A stretch of 64,000 nucleotides of DNA from Nereida ignava. Its GTDB lineage: Bacteria > Pseudomonadota > Alphaproteobacteria > Rhodobacterales > Rhodobacteraceae. The DNA is taken from positions 22,807-86,806 of the forward strand of contig NZ_CVPC01000008.1 of assembly GCF_001049735.1 (NCBI RefSeq), in the 5' to 3' direction. The position numbers were made by a program, and so were the translations under genes. The notes under the pieces are model-generated. The model searched no databases. It saw only the letters and a list, made by a program, of their open reading frames with translations, and was not told the DNA's origin. Shown here piece by piece: positions 1-8,718 of the stretch (position 1 is the stretch's first letter; each line of letters begins with the position of its first letter).

Positions 1-1229
1 AAGGACACGGCGCGCTTACGGACGCCGCTGCAATGGCAGAAGCCAAAGCACGCTATGGTTGGACCACAGGTCCGTTCGAAGTACCCGCAGATATCAAATC
101 CGCATGGGAAGCCATCGGCAGCCGAGGCAACGCGGACTTCACCGCGTGGCAAGAGCGTTTCGCAACCGTGTCAGGCAGCAAGCAAGCCGAATTCAATCGC
201 GCTTTTGTAGGTGACGCCCCCAAGAAACTATCTGCCACGATCAAGGCGCTGAAAAAGAGCATCAGCGAAAAAGCCCCAAGTGTCGCGACACGTAAATCCT
301 CTGAGATGGTGCTGGCTGCGGTCAACCCGATCTGCAGCGAGACAATCGGCGGCTCAGCCGATTTAACTGGCTCAAACAACACGAAGACTGCCGATCTGGG
401 CGTTTTTGATACGGACAACCGCAAAGGCCGCTACGTGTATTACGGTATCCGCGAGCACGGCATGGCCGCTGCAATGAACGGCATGGCGCTACACGGTGGC
501 ATCCGCCCCTACGGCGGGACGTTCATGTGCTTCACCGATTATGCGCGCCCTTCTATGCGTTTGTCTGCGTTGATGGGAATTCCGGTGACATACGTGATGA
601 CCCACGACAGCATCGGTCTTGGTGAAGACGGCCCAACACACCAACCGGTTGAGCATCTTGCCATGTTGCGCGCAACGCCCAACATGCACGTGTTCCGCCC
701 ATGCGACACAGTTGAAACCGCTGAGGCGTGGGAACTTGCGCTGAGCAGCAAAGAGACACCAGCAACCCTGTCGTTGACCCGTCAGAACCTGCCAACCCTA
801 CGCACCGAGCACAAAACCAAAAACCTTACATCCCAAGGGGCGTATGTGTTGGCTGATGCAGAGGGCAAACGCCAAGTGATCTTGATGGCAACGGGTTCAG
901 AAGTTGAGATCGCCATGGCAGCGCGGGATATTTTGCAAGCCGAAGGCATCGGCACACGCGTTGTTTCCATGCCCTGCTGGGAGCTTTTCGCAGCCCAAGA
1001 GGAAAGCTACCGCAAGCGCGTGCTGCCCGGTGGTCCCGTGCGCGTTGCCGTTGAGGCAGGCGTACAATTCGGTTGGGATCAATGGCTAAGCGGTGAGCGC
1101 GGCAAAGCAGCAAAAGCTGGCTTTGTGGGTATGGAAGGCTTCGGCGCCTCAGCCCCTGCAGAAGTGCTTTACGAAAAGTTTGGCATCACGGCACTGGCCG
1201 TGGCCGACAAAGCAAAATCACTTCTTTGA
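1..1229 (+). CDS. tkt: Transketolase, C-terminal two thirds (5' end outside window)
   Basis: Transketolase moves two-carbon ketol units between sugar phosphates in the pentose phosphate (or Calvin) pathway using thiamine diphosphate. The frame is open from base 3 (reading [10 protein letters not shown]), so the gene starts before the window and the Met codon at 33 is internal. About 408 of the usual 660-670 residues are visible: the end of the first domain ([12 protein letters not shown]), the pyrimidine-binding domain ([47 protein letters not shown]) and the C-terminal domain ending in a stop at 1227-1229. It is followed at 311 bp by gap on the same strand, so this is a central carbon cluster. 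The identification is very secure; only the N-terminal thiamine diphosphate domain cannot be checked. Confidence 0.97.
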   Translation, partial: GHGALTDAAAMAEAKARYGWTTGPFEVPADIKSAWEAIGSRGNADFTAWQERFATVSGSKQAEFNRAFVGDAPKKLSATIKALKKSISEKAPSVATRKSSEMVLAAVNPICSETIGGSADLTGSNNTKTADLGVFDTDNRKGRYVYYGIREHGMAAAMNGMALHGGIRPYGGTFMCFTDYARPSMRLSALMGIPVTYVMTHDSIGLGEDGPTHQPVEHLAMLRATPNMHVFRPCDTVETAEAWELALSSKETPATLSLTRQNLPTLRTEHKTKNLTSQGAYVLADAEGKRQVILMATGSEVEIAMAARDILQAEGIGTRVVSMPCWELFAAQEESYRKRVLPGGPVRVAVEAGVQFGWDQWLSGERGKAAKAGFVGMEGFGASAPAEVLYEKFGITALAVADKAKSLL

Positions 1230-1282
1230 TCGCACCGCGATAAGCGCGGCCTGTCTCGCGCTTTCAATTGCACAACACACTG

Positions 1283-1307
1283 CGGCGGCCTCATCATGGG
1301 GTCGCCG
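1283..1307 (+). terminator. Possible terminator hairpin after tkt
   Basis: CGGCGGCC (1283-1290) can pair with GGTCGCCG (1300-1307), with one G-U pair and a 9-nt loop. The sequence after it is only moderately T-rich, so it may be a weak terminator or a stability hairpin. Confidence 0.4.
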
Positions 1308-1394
1308 TTTGTGATTCTATCGAACAGCGCAAATCGTATACAAATGCATACAAAATTTACTGCCGCCGTGCGTAACTTCACACACGACCGCATC

Positions 1395-1451
1395 CGTTAG
1401 CGCAAACCGTTAGCGCGAACAGACACCGCCAAGCCACCTTTATCGCTAACA
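1395..1451 (+). promoter_or_regulatory. Three LacI-type operator-like sites upstream of gap (first copy)
   Basis: CGTTAGCGCAAACC (1395-1408) and CGTTAGCGCGAACA (1408-1421) lie head to tail sharing one base, and CTTTATCGCTAACA (1438-1451) is a third, half-conserved copy. All resemble the CG-centred palindrome TGTTAGCGCTAACA (11 to 12 of 14 matches). LacI-family carbon regulators such as CceR of Rhodobacteraceae recognise sites of this type. A 13 of 14 match lies before the second gap gene at 2833-2846. The rest of the 311-bp gap (1230-1540) shows only the tkt hairpin. Assignment to a particular regulator is inference. Confidence 0.45.
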
Positions 1452-1540
1452 TGTTGATGCAAAACGCCTTTTGTCTTGGCCCCTGCCCCCAGACCCCCTA
1501 AGCCCATGGTAAGACGAGCCACTAACCAAAGGATCGGGTC

Positions 1541-2545
1541 ATGACAGTTAAAGTAGGCATTAACGGGTTTGGACGTATCGGACGGTGCACCTTGGCGGCC
1601 ATCCACGAGATGGGCCGTAACGATGTGCAGGTCGTAAAGATCAACGCCACTGGCCCGATTGAGACAAACGCCCACTTGCTGCGTTATGACAGCGTTCACG
1701 GACGCTACAACGGCACGATTACCACTGACGCTAATTCTATTGATCTGGGCCGCGGTCCGATTGACGTTCAGAGCACCTACAACCCGGAAGAGCTGGACTG
1801 GAGCGGCGTTGACGTCTTGATGGAATGCACCGGCAAGTTCAACGATGGCCATAAGTCTGCGATCCACCTTGAGCGGGGCGCCAAGAAAGTGCTGCTGTCC
1901 GCCCCTGGCACAAATGTAGACCGCACCATCGTATACGGTGTGAACCACCGCGATCTAAAAGCGGACGAACGAATGATTTCAAACGGGTCATGCACCACCA
2001 ACTGCCTGGCTCCATTGGCCAAAGTGCTGAATGACACTGTTGGGATTGAGCGCGGCATGATGACGACCATTCACAGCTACACAGGCGATCAACCGACGCT
2101 AGACCGCCGCCACAAAGACCTTTACCGCGCCCGCGCAGCGGCCATGGCAATGATCCCGACATCCACAGGTGCCGCCAAAGCATTGGGCGAAGTGCTGCCC
2201 GAGCTTGCAGGTAAATTGGACGGCACAGCGATGCGCGTTCCCACGCCAAACGTATCAGCGGTTGATCTGACGTTTGAAGCGGGCCGCGACGTTACCGAGC
2301 AAGAGATCAACGACATCATGGCCGACGCTGCAGCCGGACAAATGAGCGCCGTTCTGGCCTATGATGCTGAGCAAAAAGTCTCGATCGACTTTAACCACAC
2401 GCCCCACTCATGCATCTTTGCACCTGACCAAACCAAAGTTGTGGGTGGCCGCACTGTGCGCGTTCTGGCATGGTATGACAACGAATGGGCGTTCTCTGTG
2501 CGTATGGCCGATGTAGCAGGCATGATGGGACGTCTGGTTCACTAA
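1541..2545 (+). CDS. gap: Glyceraldehyde-3-phosphate dehydrogenase, first copy, probably NADP-tolerant
   Basis: This 334-residue cytoplasmic enzyme of the class I GAPDH family oxidises glyceraldehyde 3-phosphate to 1,3-bisphosphoglycerate, or runs in reverse. The Rossmann start [11 protein letters not shown], the catalytic Cys in SNGSCTTNCLAP, the catalytic His in HSYTGDQ and the C-terminal WYDNEWAFS are all present. At the end of beta-2 (residue 36, the position called Asp32 in NAD-specific enzymes) it has Ala (INATG), whereas the second copy has Asp (INDLG). Loss of this Asp is typical of NADP-accepting, gluconeogenic or Calvin-cycle forms such as GapB, so anabolic use is inferred. The start is the ATG after the spaced AAAGGATC. 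Confidence 0.95.
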   Translation: MTVKVGINGFGRIGRCTLAAIHEMGRNDVQVVKINATGPIETNAHLLRYDSVHGRYNGTITTDANSIDLGRGPIDVQSTYNPEELDWSGVDVLMECTGKFNDGHKSAIHLERGAKKVLLSAPGTNVDRTIVYGVNHRDLKADERMISNGSCTTNCLAPLAKVLNDTVGIERGMMTTIHSYTGDQPTLDRRHKDLYRARAAAMAMIPTSTGAAKALGEVLPELAGKLDGTAMRVPTPNVSAVDLTFEAGRDVTEQEINDIMADAAAGQMSAVLAYDAEQKVSIDFNHTPHSCIFAPDQTKVVGGRTVRVLAWYDNEWAFSVRMADVAGMMGRLVH

Positions 2546-2628
2546 CCAGCGCCTCGGTTCTTTCCGCTTATTTACAGCATGCCGGAGCGCCTGAATATTT
2601 AGGGCGGCCGGCACATGGCAGACGACAC

Positions 2629-2772
2629 ATGACTAACAGGCTGGCGATACTTCTTGGTGCTGTGATCATTAGCGCCATCACGTGGGATGTGTTACGTAAC
2701 GATACTGCCGCGACCGTGTTTATGGCGCAAAAAGGTATCGAGCTTATCGAATACCTCGCTTTTTGGCGCTAA
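2629..2772 (+). CDS. 47-residue single-span membrane protein between the two gap genes
   Basis: This short open frame (start MTNRLAILLG, end EYLAFWR) lies between the two GAPDH genes on the same strand. Residues 5-20 form one hydrophobic membrane span (LAILLGAVIISAITW), followed by a short amphipathic part and an aromatic, basic C-terminus. I recall similar tiny proteins between paired gap genes in other roseobacters, which supports it being real, but I cannot check this here. The ribosome site is weak, so it may be translated poorly or by coupling. No function is known; association with carbon metabolism at the membrane is only suggested by position. Confidence 0.65.
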   Translation: MTNRLAILLGAVIISAITWDVLRNDTAATVFMAQKGIELIEYLAFWR

Positions 2773-2808
2773 TCTTTGCTTACAATTGATCACAAACGGG
2801 GTTCAGCC

Positions 2809-2846
2809 TTGACCTTTGGTCCCAACTCGTTTTGTTAGCGGTAACA
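2809..2846 (+). promoter_or_regulatory. Promoter with overlapping LacI-type operator for second gap
   Basis: TTGACC (2809-2814) and TTGTTA (2832-2837), 17 bp apart, form a plausible sigma-70 promoter. The near-perfect palindrome TGTTAGCGGTAACA (2833-2846) sits on the -10 region, where a repressor would block transcription. It matches the sites upstream of the first gap gene. Confidence 0.5.
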
Positions 2847-2875
2847 GATATTCGAACAGTAAGGGAATGGGTTCC

Positions 2876-3880
2876 ATGACAATCAAAGTAGCCATCAACG
2901 GATTTGGTCGCATCGGTCGTAACGTGTTGCGTGCCATCGTCGAGTCTGGCCGCACTGACATCGAAGTTGTTGCCATCAATGACCTCGGCCCTGTTGCGAC
3001 AAACGCGCATTTGCTGCGTTTTGACAGTGTTCACGGCCGCTTCCCTGCGACCGTCACAACAACCGACACCAGCATTGACGTCGGCCGCGGCCCCATCGCC
3101 GTAACGGCAATGCGCAACCCCGCTGATTTGCCATGGGCACACGTCGATGTTGTCATGGAATGCACAGGCATCTTCACCTCAAAAGAAGCGTGCCAAGCAC
3201 ACCTTGAAAACGGCTCAAGCCGCGTTTTGATCTCGGCCCCCGGTAAAGATGCGGATAAAACAATTGTATACGGCGTAAACGACAGTGAATTGACCGCAGA
3301 TGACATCATCGTATCGAATGCGTCCTGCACCACGAACTGCCTGTCCCCCGTTGCAAAAGTGCTGAACGACAGCTTCGGCATCGTCAAAGGCATGATGACA
3401 ACCGTGCACAGCTACACCGGTGATCAGCCAACGCTTGATACGATGCACTCGGACCTTTACCGCGCGCGCGCAGCGGCGATGTCCATGATCCCTACATCGA
3501 CAGGTGCGGCCAAAGCAGTTGGCCTTGTATTGCCAGAGCTTGCAGGCAAGCTGGACGGTGTTGCAATCCGCGTCCCCACACCAAACGTATCGGTTGTGGA
3601 TCTGACATTTGAAGCGGCCCGCGATGTGACAGCTGAAGAAGTGAACGATGCGATCCGCGCAGCTGCGGCCTCGGGCCCGCTGAAGGGTATTTTGGGCGTA
3701 ACAGATGATCCGCTTGTCAGCATGGACTTCAACCACGACCCACATTCATCGATCTTCGCGACCGACCAAACCAAAGTCATGGACGGCAACATGGTCCGTA
3801 TTCTGACATGGTATGACAACGAATGGGGCTTCTCGAACCGCATGAGCGACACAGCAGTTGCGATGGGCAAGTTTCTCTAA
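2876..3880 (+). CDS. gap: Glyceraldehyde-3-phosphate dehydrogenase, second copy, NAD-type
   Basis: A second class I GAPDH of 334 residues, clearly paralogous to the gene at 1541. [15 protein letters not shown] is the true N-terminus; a further upstream ATG in frame at 2870 (MGSM) and the 20 codons before it do not resemble the family. The catalytic Cys ([12 protein letters not shown]), the His in HSYTGDQ and the C-terminal WYDNEWGFS are intact. Residue 36 is Asp (AINDLGPV), as in NAD-specific glycolytic enzymes, in contrast to Ala in the first copy. The pair therefore probably divides labour between catabolic NAD and anabolic NADP directions. It has its own promoter and operator-like site. 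Confidence 0.96.
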   Translation: MTIKVAINGFGRIGRNVLRAIVESGRTDIEVVAINDLGPVATNAHLLRFDSVHGRFPATVTTTDTSIDVGRGPIAVTAMRNPADLPWAHVDVVMECTGIFTSKEACQAHLENGSSRVLISAPGKDADKTIVYGVNDSELTADDIIVSNASCTTNCLSPVAKVLNDSFGIVKGMMTTVHSYTGDQPTLDTMHSDLYRARAAAMSMIPTSTGAAKAVGLVLPELAGKLDGVAIRVPTPNVSVVDLTFEAARDVTAEEVNDAIRAAAASGPLKGILGVTDDPLVSMDFNHDPHSSIFATDQTKVMDGNMVRILTWYDNEWGFSNRMSDTAVAMGKFL

Positions 3881-3902
3881 GACCACTGCACCAGATCAAT
3901 GC

Positions 3903-3938
3903 AAAAGGCGCGTGTTCAACTTTGGATGCGCGCTTTTT
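3903..3938 (+). terminator. Terminator between gap and coaD
   Basis: AAAAGGCGCG (3903-3912) pairs with CGCGCTTTT (3929-3937) with one bulged G, followed by TTTTT. The A-run on the left would also serve coaD on the opposite strand, so it may be bidirectional. Confidence 0.55.
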
Positions 3939-3955
3939 CTTTGCGTAAACGCAGT

Positions 3956-4447
3956 CTATGCCAGTTTTTTGGACAGAGCCTCTGCAACAGTTGGTGTGAC
4001 GAATTTGTTCACGTCCCCACCAAGACGCGCGATCTCTTTGACAAGCTTGCTTGCGATCGCTTGGTGCTGTGCCTCGGCCATCAGAAATACTGTCTCTATA
4101 CTGTCATCAAGCTGCCGGTTCATCCCAACCATTTGATATTCATACTCAAAATCCGCAACAGCGCGTAACCCGCGAATAATGACACCTGCTCCAACATCGT
4201 GGGCACAATCAATCAAAAGGTTCTCAAAAGGATGGGCAATAATCTCAACGCCCGCGGCCTGCGCCAAGGGTAAAGTTTCCGCCTCGACCATCGCGACACG
4301 TTCCTCAAGGCTGAACATCGGTCCTTTGTCACGGTTAATCGCAACCCCAATAACCAACCTGTCCACAAGGGCCGCCGCGCGCCGGATGATGTCCATATGG
4401 CCCAATGTGATGGGATCGAAAGTTCCGGGGTAAAGTCCGATGCGCAT
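3956..4447 (-). CDS. coaD: Phosphopantetheine adenylyltransferase
   Basis: CoaD transfers AMP from ATP to 4'-phosphopantetheine, the next-to-last step of coenzyme A synthesis, in the cytoplasm. At 163 residues it is the normal family length. The nucleotidyltransferase motif GTFDPITLGHMD (residues 9-20, the T/HxGH signature) and the substrate-binding GLRAVADFEYEYQM with MAEAQHQAIASKLVKEIA are present. It is convergent with gap across a shared terminator and lies about 100 bp downstream of uvrA on the same strand. Confidence 0.96.
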   Translation of the reverse strand: MRIGLYPGTFDPITLGHMDIIRRAAALVDRLVIGVAINRDKGPMFSLEERVAMVEAETLPLAQAAGVEIIAHPFENLLIDCAHDVGAGVIIRGLRAVADFEYEYQMVGMNRQLDDSIETVFLMAEAQHQAIASKLVKEIARLGGDVNKFVTPTVAEALSKKLA

Positions 4448-4544
4448 GGGGGCCGCCTTGTCGTCAATTGTGCCTCAAACTGCACCAAGCCGCCCCACAT
4501 CCGCAAGCGGTTTATGGAGCAGCCTAGTTTGGATATCTTAAGGG

Positions 4545-7403
4545 TTAGCTTGGTGCGGAACGAGGTTGCAACATGGGCTTCAAGTAGCGCCCCGTGTGCG
4601 AGGCGTCGACCTCCGCCACATCCTCGGGCGTGCCGGTTGCAACAACCGTGCCGCCACCATCCCCACCCTCGGGGCCAATGTCGATGATCCAATCCGCCGT
4701 CTTTACGACATCAAGGTTATGTTCGATCACGACGACAGTGTTCCCCGCCTCTACCAACTCGTGCAGCACTTCGAGCAGCTTACGCACATCTTCAAAGTGT
4801 AGGCCCGTTGTAGGCTCATCAAGAATATAGAGCGTGCGCCCCGTAGAGCGTTTTGCCAGCTCTTTAGACAGCTTGACGCGCTGCGCTTCGCCCCCCGACA
4901 GGGTCGTCGCTTGCTGCCCGACTTTGATGTAGCCCAGACCGACCCGCATAAGCGCGTCCATCTTCTCACGAATTGACGGCACGGCCTTAAAGAACGTCTG
5001 CGCATCTTCGACTGTCATGTTCAAAACATCCGCAATCGACTGGCCCTTAAACTTAATCTCAAGAGTTTCGCGGTTATAGCGGGCCCCACGGCACGTCTCA
5101 CATTCCACGTAAACGTCAGGTAAGAAATGCATTTCAATTTTGATGACACCGTCACCTTGGCACGCCTCACAGCGTCCCCCCTTCACGTTGAAGCTGAAGC
5201 GCCCTGGTTTATAGCCACGCGCCTTGGCCTCGGGAAGTCCAGCAAACCAGTCACGGATTGGCGTGAAAGCACCTGTATAGGTGGCAGGGTTACTGCGCGG
5301 GGTGCGCCCGATCGCCCGTTGATCAATATCGATCACCTTATCTAGGTGTTCGAGGCCACGAATGGTTTCACACGGTGCCGGCGTTTGTCGCGCACCATTT
5401 AGCTGCATGGAGGCCGTCTTGAAGAGCGTTTCAATCGTCAGCGTAGATTTACCGCCCCCCGACACACCCGTAACGCAGACAAATTTACCAAGCGGGAAAT
5501 CAACCGTCACATCTTTCAGGTTGTTGCCCGTCGCCTTGCGAACGGTAATTTTCTTTTTGTTCCCCTTGCGCCGGTCCGTGCTGTAAGGAATTTCGCGCAC
5601 ACCGGTAAGGTACTGACCTGTCACAGATTTTTTGTTCTTCGCAATCTGCGCTGGCGTGCCTTTAGCAACAACTTGTCCACCGTGAACACCAGCTCCGGGA
5701 CCAATATCAAAGACATAGTCCGCTTCGCGGATCGCTTCTTCATCGTGCTCAACCACGATCACTGTATTGCCCTGATCACGCAGGTTTTTCAGGGTCGTCA
5801 GAAGCCGGTCGTTGTCCCGTTGGTGAAGTCCGATAGAAGGCTCATCAAGCACGTAAAGTACCCCCGTAAGGCCCGATCCAATCTGACTGGCCAAACGGAT
5901 CCGCTGGCTTTCACCGCCAGAAAGCGTACCCGCGTTGCGTGACAGCGTCAGATACTCCAGGCCAACGTTATTAAGGAAACCAAGACGCTCGCTGATCTCC
6001 TTCAAGATCGCTTTTGCAATTTCGTTCTTCTGTTTGCTCAACTCAGAAGGTACGCTTTGACACCATTCAAAGGCCTCACGGATGGACATCTGAACGACTT
6101 GCCCAACGTGAAGCCCCGCAATTTTGACTGCTAGCGCCTCTTCACGCAGACGATATCCACCGCACGCGCCACATGGGCGATTGTTCTGGTAACGCTCAAA
6201 TTCTTCGCGGACCCAAGAGCTGTCTGTCTCGCGGTAGCGGCGCTCCATGTTGGGGATCACACCTTCAAACGTGCGACTGACCTGATAGACGCGGCCGCCC
6301 TCATCATAACGAAAGCTAATTTCTTCCTCGCCAGAGCCGCGCAAGAAAACCTGCTGCACTTTGGCAGATAGGTCTTTCCAGCGGGTGTTCTTGTCAAACT
6401 CGTAATGTTTGGCAATGGCCTCAATTGTTTGAAGAAAATACGGCGATTTACCTTTGCGCCACGGCGCCAGCGCACCGTCATAAATTTTGAGCGTCGCATC
6501 AGGGACCACTAAGCGTTCGTCAAAAAAGAGCTCGTGCCCCAGCCCATCACACGCCGGACACGCACCAAACGGCGCATTGAATGAAAACAGACGCGGCTCA
6601 ATCTCAGGGATCGTGAAGCCCGAAACGGGACACGCGAATTTTTCAGAAAACGTGAACCTTTCAGGCTCCTGCCCTTCGGCAACGGCGGTTTCAAGAATGG
6701 TGATGCCGTCCGCCAGATCAAGCGCGGTTCGGAAACTATCCGCAAGCCGTGTCTCAAGCCCTTCGCGGACCACGATACGGTCAACAACCACGTCAATGTC
6801 ATGGCGGAACTTTTTATCCAGCGTCGGAGGCTCATCAAGCTCATAAAACGTGCCGTCTACTTTGACGCGCTGAAAGCCTTGCTTGCGCAGTTCTAGAAAC
6901 TCTTTGCGGTACTCGCCTTTTCGGTCGCGGATAATCGGCGCAAGAAGATAACCACGGGTGCCCTCTTCCATTGCCATGACACGATCGACCATGTCTTGGA
7001 CTTGCTGGGCTTCAATGGGCAGTCCCGTCGCGGGTGAATACGGCGTCCCGACACGGGCGAACAACAGCCGCATGTAGTCGTAAATCTCGGTCACCGTACC
7101 AACAGTAGAGCGCGGGTTTTTAGACGTTGTTTTCTGCTCAATCGAAATGGCGGGACTTAAACCTGAGATGTGATCAACGTCAGGTTTTTCCATCATATCA
7201 AGGAATTGACGGGCATAAGCGCTAAGGCTTTCAACGTAACGCCGCTGTCCCTCTGCATAGATCGTATCAAACGCCAAGCTGGATTTACCAGAGCCAGAGA
7301 GGCCTGTAATTACCACCAATTGGTCGCGTGGAATATCAACATCAATGTTTTTGAGATTGTGCTCACGCGCGCCGCGTACTTCGATATTTTTCAGCTCTGG
7401 CAT
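4545..7403 (-). CDS. uvrA: UvrABC excinuclease subunit A
   Basis: UvrA is the damage-recognition ATPase of nucleotide excision repair; a UvrA dimer loads UvrB on distorted DNA. The 952-residue product has both ABC modules: Walker [10 protein letters not shown] (34-42) with signature [12 protein letters not shown], and Walker [10 protein letters not shown] with signature [12 protein letters not shown]. The zinc modules CGACGGYR and [11 protein letters not shown]...CETC are intact; in the N-terminal one the usual first CxxC reads CPVS, so a ligand is replaced by Ser, a variant I believe is common in alphaproteobacteria. An SOS box lies 65 bp upstream of the start, pointing to LexA control. Confidence 0.98.
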   Translation of the reverse strand: MPELKNIEVRGAREHNLKNIDVDIPRDQLVVITGLSGSGKSSLAFDTIYAEGQRRYVESLSAYARQFLDMMEKPDVDHISGLSPAISIEQKTTSKNPRSTVGTVTEIYDYMRLLFARVGTPYSPATGLPIEAQQVQDMVDRVMAMEEGTRGYLLAPIIRDRKGEYRKEFLELRKQGFQRVKVDGTFYELDEPPTLDKKFRHDIDVVVDRIVVREGLETRLADSFRTALDLADGITILETAVAEGQEPERFTFSEKFACPVSGFTIPEIEPRLFSFNAPFGACPACDGLGHELFFDERLVVPDATLKIYDGALAPWRKGKSPYFLQTIEAIAKHYEFDKNTRWKDLSAKVQQVFLRGSGEEEISFRYDEGGRVYQVSRTFEGVIPNMERRYRETDSSWVREEFERYQNNRPCGACGGYRLREEALAVKIAGLHVGQVVQMSIREAFEWCQSVPSELSKQKNEIAKAILKEISERLGFLNNVGLEYLTLSRNAGTLSGGESQRIRLASQIGSGLTGVLYVLDEPSIGLHQRDNDRLLTTLKNLRDQGNTVIVVEHDEEAIREADYVFDIGPGAGVHGGQVVAKGTPAQIAKNKKSVTGQYLTGVREIPYSTDRRKGNKKKITVRKATGNNLKDVTVDFPLGKFVCVTGVSGGGKSTLTIETLFKTASMQLNGARQTPAPCETIRGLEHLDKVIDIDQRAIGRTPRSNPATYTGAFTPIRDWFAGLPEAKARGYKPGRFSFNVKGGRCEACQGDGVIKIEMHFLPDVYVECETCRGARYNRETLEIKFKGQSIADVLNMTVEDAQTFFKAVPSIREKMDALMRVGLGYIKVGQQATTLSGGEAQRVKLSKELAKRSTGRTLYILDEPTTGLHFEDVRKLLEVLHELVEAGNTVVVIEHNLDVVKTADWIIDIGPEGGDGGGTVVATGTPEDVAEVDASHTGRYLKPMLQPRSAPS

Positions 7404-7467
7404 GTCGCCCCCTTAAGTCTGAAGTAATACATAGGCGGCGTGGTCAAAACGGCCAAGGGAAAAATGC

Positions 7468-7482
7468 GAACGAAAAGTGAAC
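7468..7482 (-). promoter_or_regulatory. Alphaproteobacterial SOS (LexA) box of uvrA
   Basis: Read on the minus strand the sequence is GTTC-ACTTTTC-GTTC, an exact match to the alphaproteobacterial LexA consensus GTTC-N7-GTTC. It lies 65 bp upstream of the uvrA start codon and touches the 3' end of the preceding MFS gene. Confidence 0.85.
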
Positions 7483-7483
7483 G

Positions 7484-8647
7484 TCAATTCTGCGGTGCAA
7501 CAATCTTTGCGGTCATCCAATAGATCAGGCCCAAACCAACCGCGCAGGCCCCCATGATGACGACCCACAGGCCCGACATTCCTGCGCTTAACATGGTAAA
7601 TGCAAAGACCGGCGTACCCAGTGTAGTGCCGATATTCCCCATCTGTGACAACGCACCTGCGGCCCTTGACCGGTCACTTGCAGAGGGGTTTAACGACGGG
7701 ATCGCAGCAAAACACGCAGCAGGCACAATGCCCAAACCGAACGCCAGCAGATAAATCATCCAACCTGAACCCGACCATACCGCCAGCCCCGCCAAGATGA
7801 TCCAAACATACCCTACGGCCGCCAAAGTATATGGAGCCACGCGGCGGGCGACCCAGCCTGTGGTGAACGTGGCAACAAGGCTAATCAGCGGGATAATCTG
7901 AAACAACTCAGGACGTTCAAGTGTGACAGGGAAAAATGTGATGATCGCCAAATATATGAACGTATACGCCCCGAAAGCCAGCGCAGGGGCCATGACCGGC
8001 GGGCTGCTGTAAATGGCCAAATGGGTGCCCCAAAACGCAATTTTACCCGGTGTTGCGGGAACAACCGGTAAGCGCCAAATCAACACCGCACAAATCACCG
8101 CAAAACCCAGACCGTGTGCTGCAAAAACCACCCCCACACCACCGGCCTGCATCAGTGGCGGCACCACAAGTGCTACAGCAGCAAAAGATGCGCCAAAAAA
8201 CATGGCCCACAAGCTCATCGCGATTGGACGATCACGGTCATTGGTCACCGCCGCCATGAGCGTTGGACCTGCGACGACGATGCCCAAATGGGTAAGCCCT
8301 TCGAGCAGTCGCAACACGATCATACCCGCAAACGGCGGCAATAACGCCTGAAGAATAGATATAATCGCGGCAATGCCTGCCGACCAAATGAACACGCGCG
8401 TCGGGCCGGCACGCACAACAACGGCCCCGCTTATCACACCCAAAAAGATACCCAAAAAACCAACTAGAGAGACAAAAAACGAAACACCAGCAATGTCAGT
8501 GCCGTAGAGTTCAGCCAATGGGGCAAGCGTCAGAGAGATTTTGCCAAATTGCGCCGCTGCAAAAAGCCCTGTGACAAACACAAGCGCTACCAACGTCCAA
8601 TCACTTCGCTCAGAGGGGGCGCTTGCCGGCGCAATGTTCATTTTCAT
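7484..8647 (-). CDS. MFS transporter (CynX/NimT-like)
   Basis: A 387-residue major facilitator with about 12 hydrophobic segments. Motifs in the first half (GVSFFVSLVGFLGIFLGVISG, then VVRAGPTRVFIWSAG) match the MFS_1 fold, and the general look is of the cyanate/nitroimidazole-type exporters, although substrate cannot be read from sequence. It follows lpdA at 71 bp on the same strand, and the uvrA SOS box lies just past its stop codon. The start is ATG 8647 or ATG 8641 (MKMNIAP). It is probably an inner-membrane exporter of a small anionic or hydrophobic compound; the role is unassigned. Confidence 0.85.
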   Translation of the reverse strand: MKMNIAPASAPSERSDWTLVALVFVTGLFAAAQFGKISLTLAPLAELYGTDIAGVSFFVSLVGFLGIFLGVISGAVVVRAGPTRVFIWSAGIAAIISILQALLPPFAGMIVLRLLEGLTHLGIVVAGPTLMAAVTNDRDRPIAMSLWAMFFGASFAAVALVVPPLMQAGGVGVVFAAHGLGFAVICAVLIWRLPVVPATPGKIAFWGTHLAIYSSPPVMAPALAFGAYTFIYLAIITFFPVTLERPELFQIIPLISLVATFTTGWVARRVAPYTLAAVGYVWIILAGLAVWSGSGWMIYLLAFGLGIVPAACFAAIPSLNPSASDRSRAAGALSQMGNIGTTLGTPVFAFTMLSAGMSGLWVVIMGACAVGLGLIYWMTAKIVAPQN

Positions 8648-8663
8648 GGCGGTGAAATGACAG

Positions 8664-8688
8664 GGGCGGCTGCAAACTGCAACCGCCC
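8664..8688 (-). terminator. Hairpin between lpdA and the MFS gene
   Basis: GGGCGGCTGCA and TGCAACCGCCC form an 11-bp stem with one G-U pair and a very short loop. There is no T-run on either side, so it is more likely an RNA-stability or attenuating hairpin than an efficient terminator. Confidence 0.35.
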
Positions 8689-8718
8689 ATCAGATGTTCA
8701 AAACGAAAGGGTCAGATT

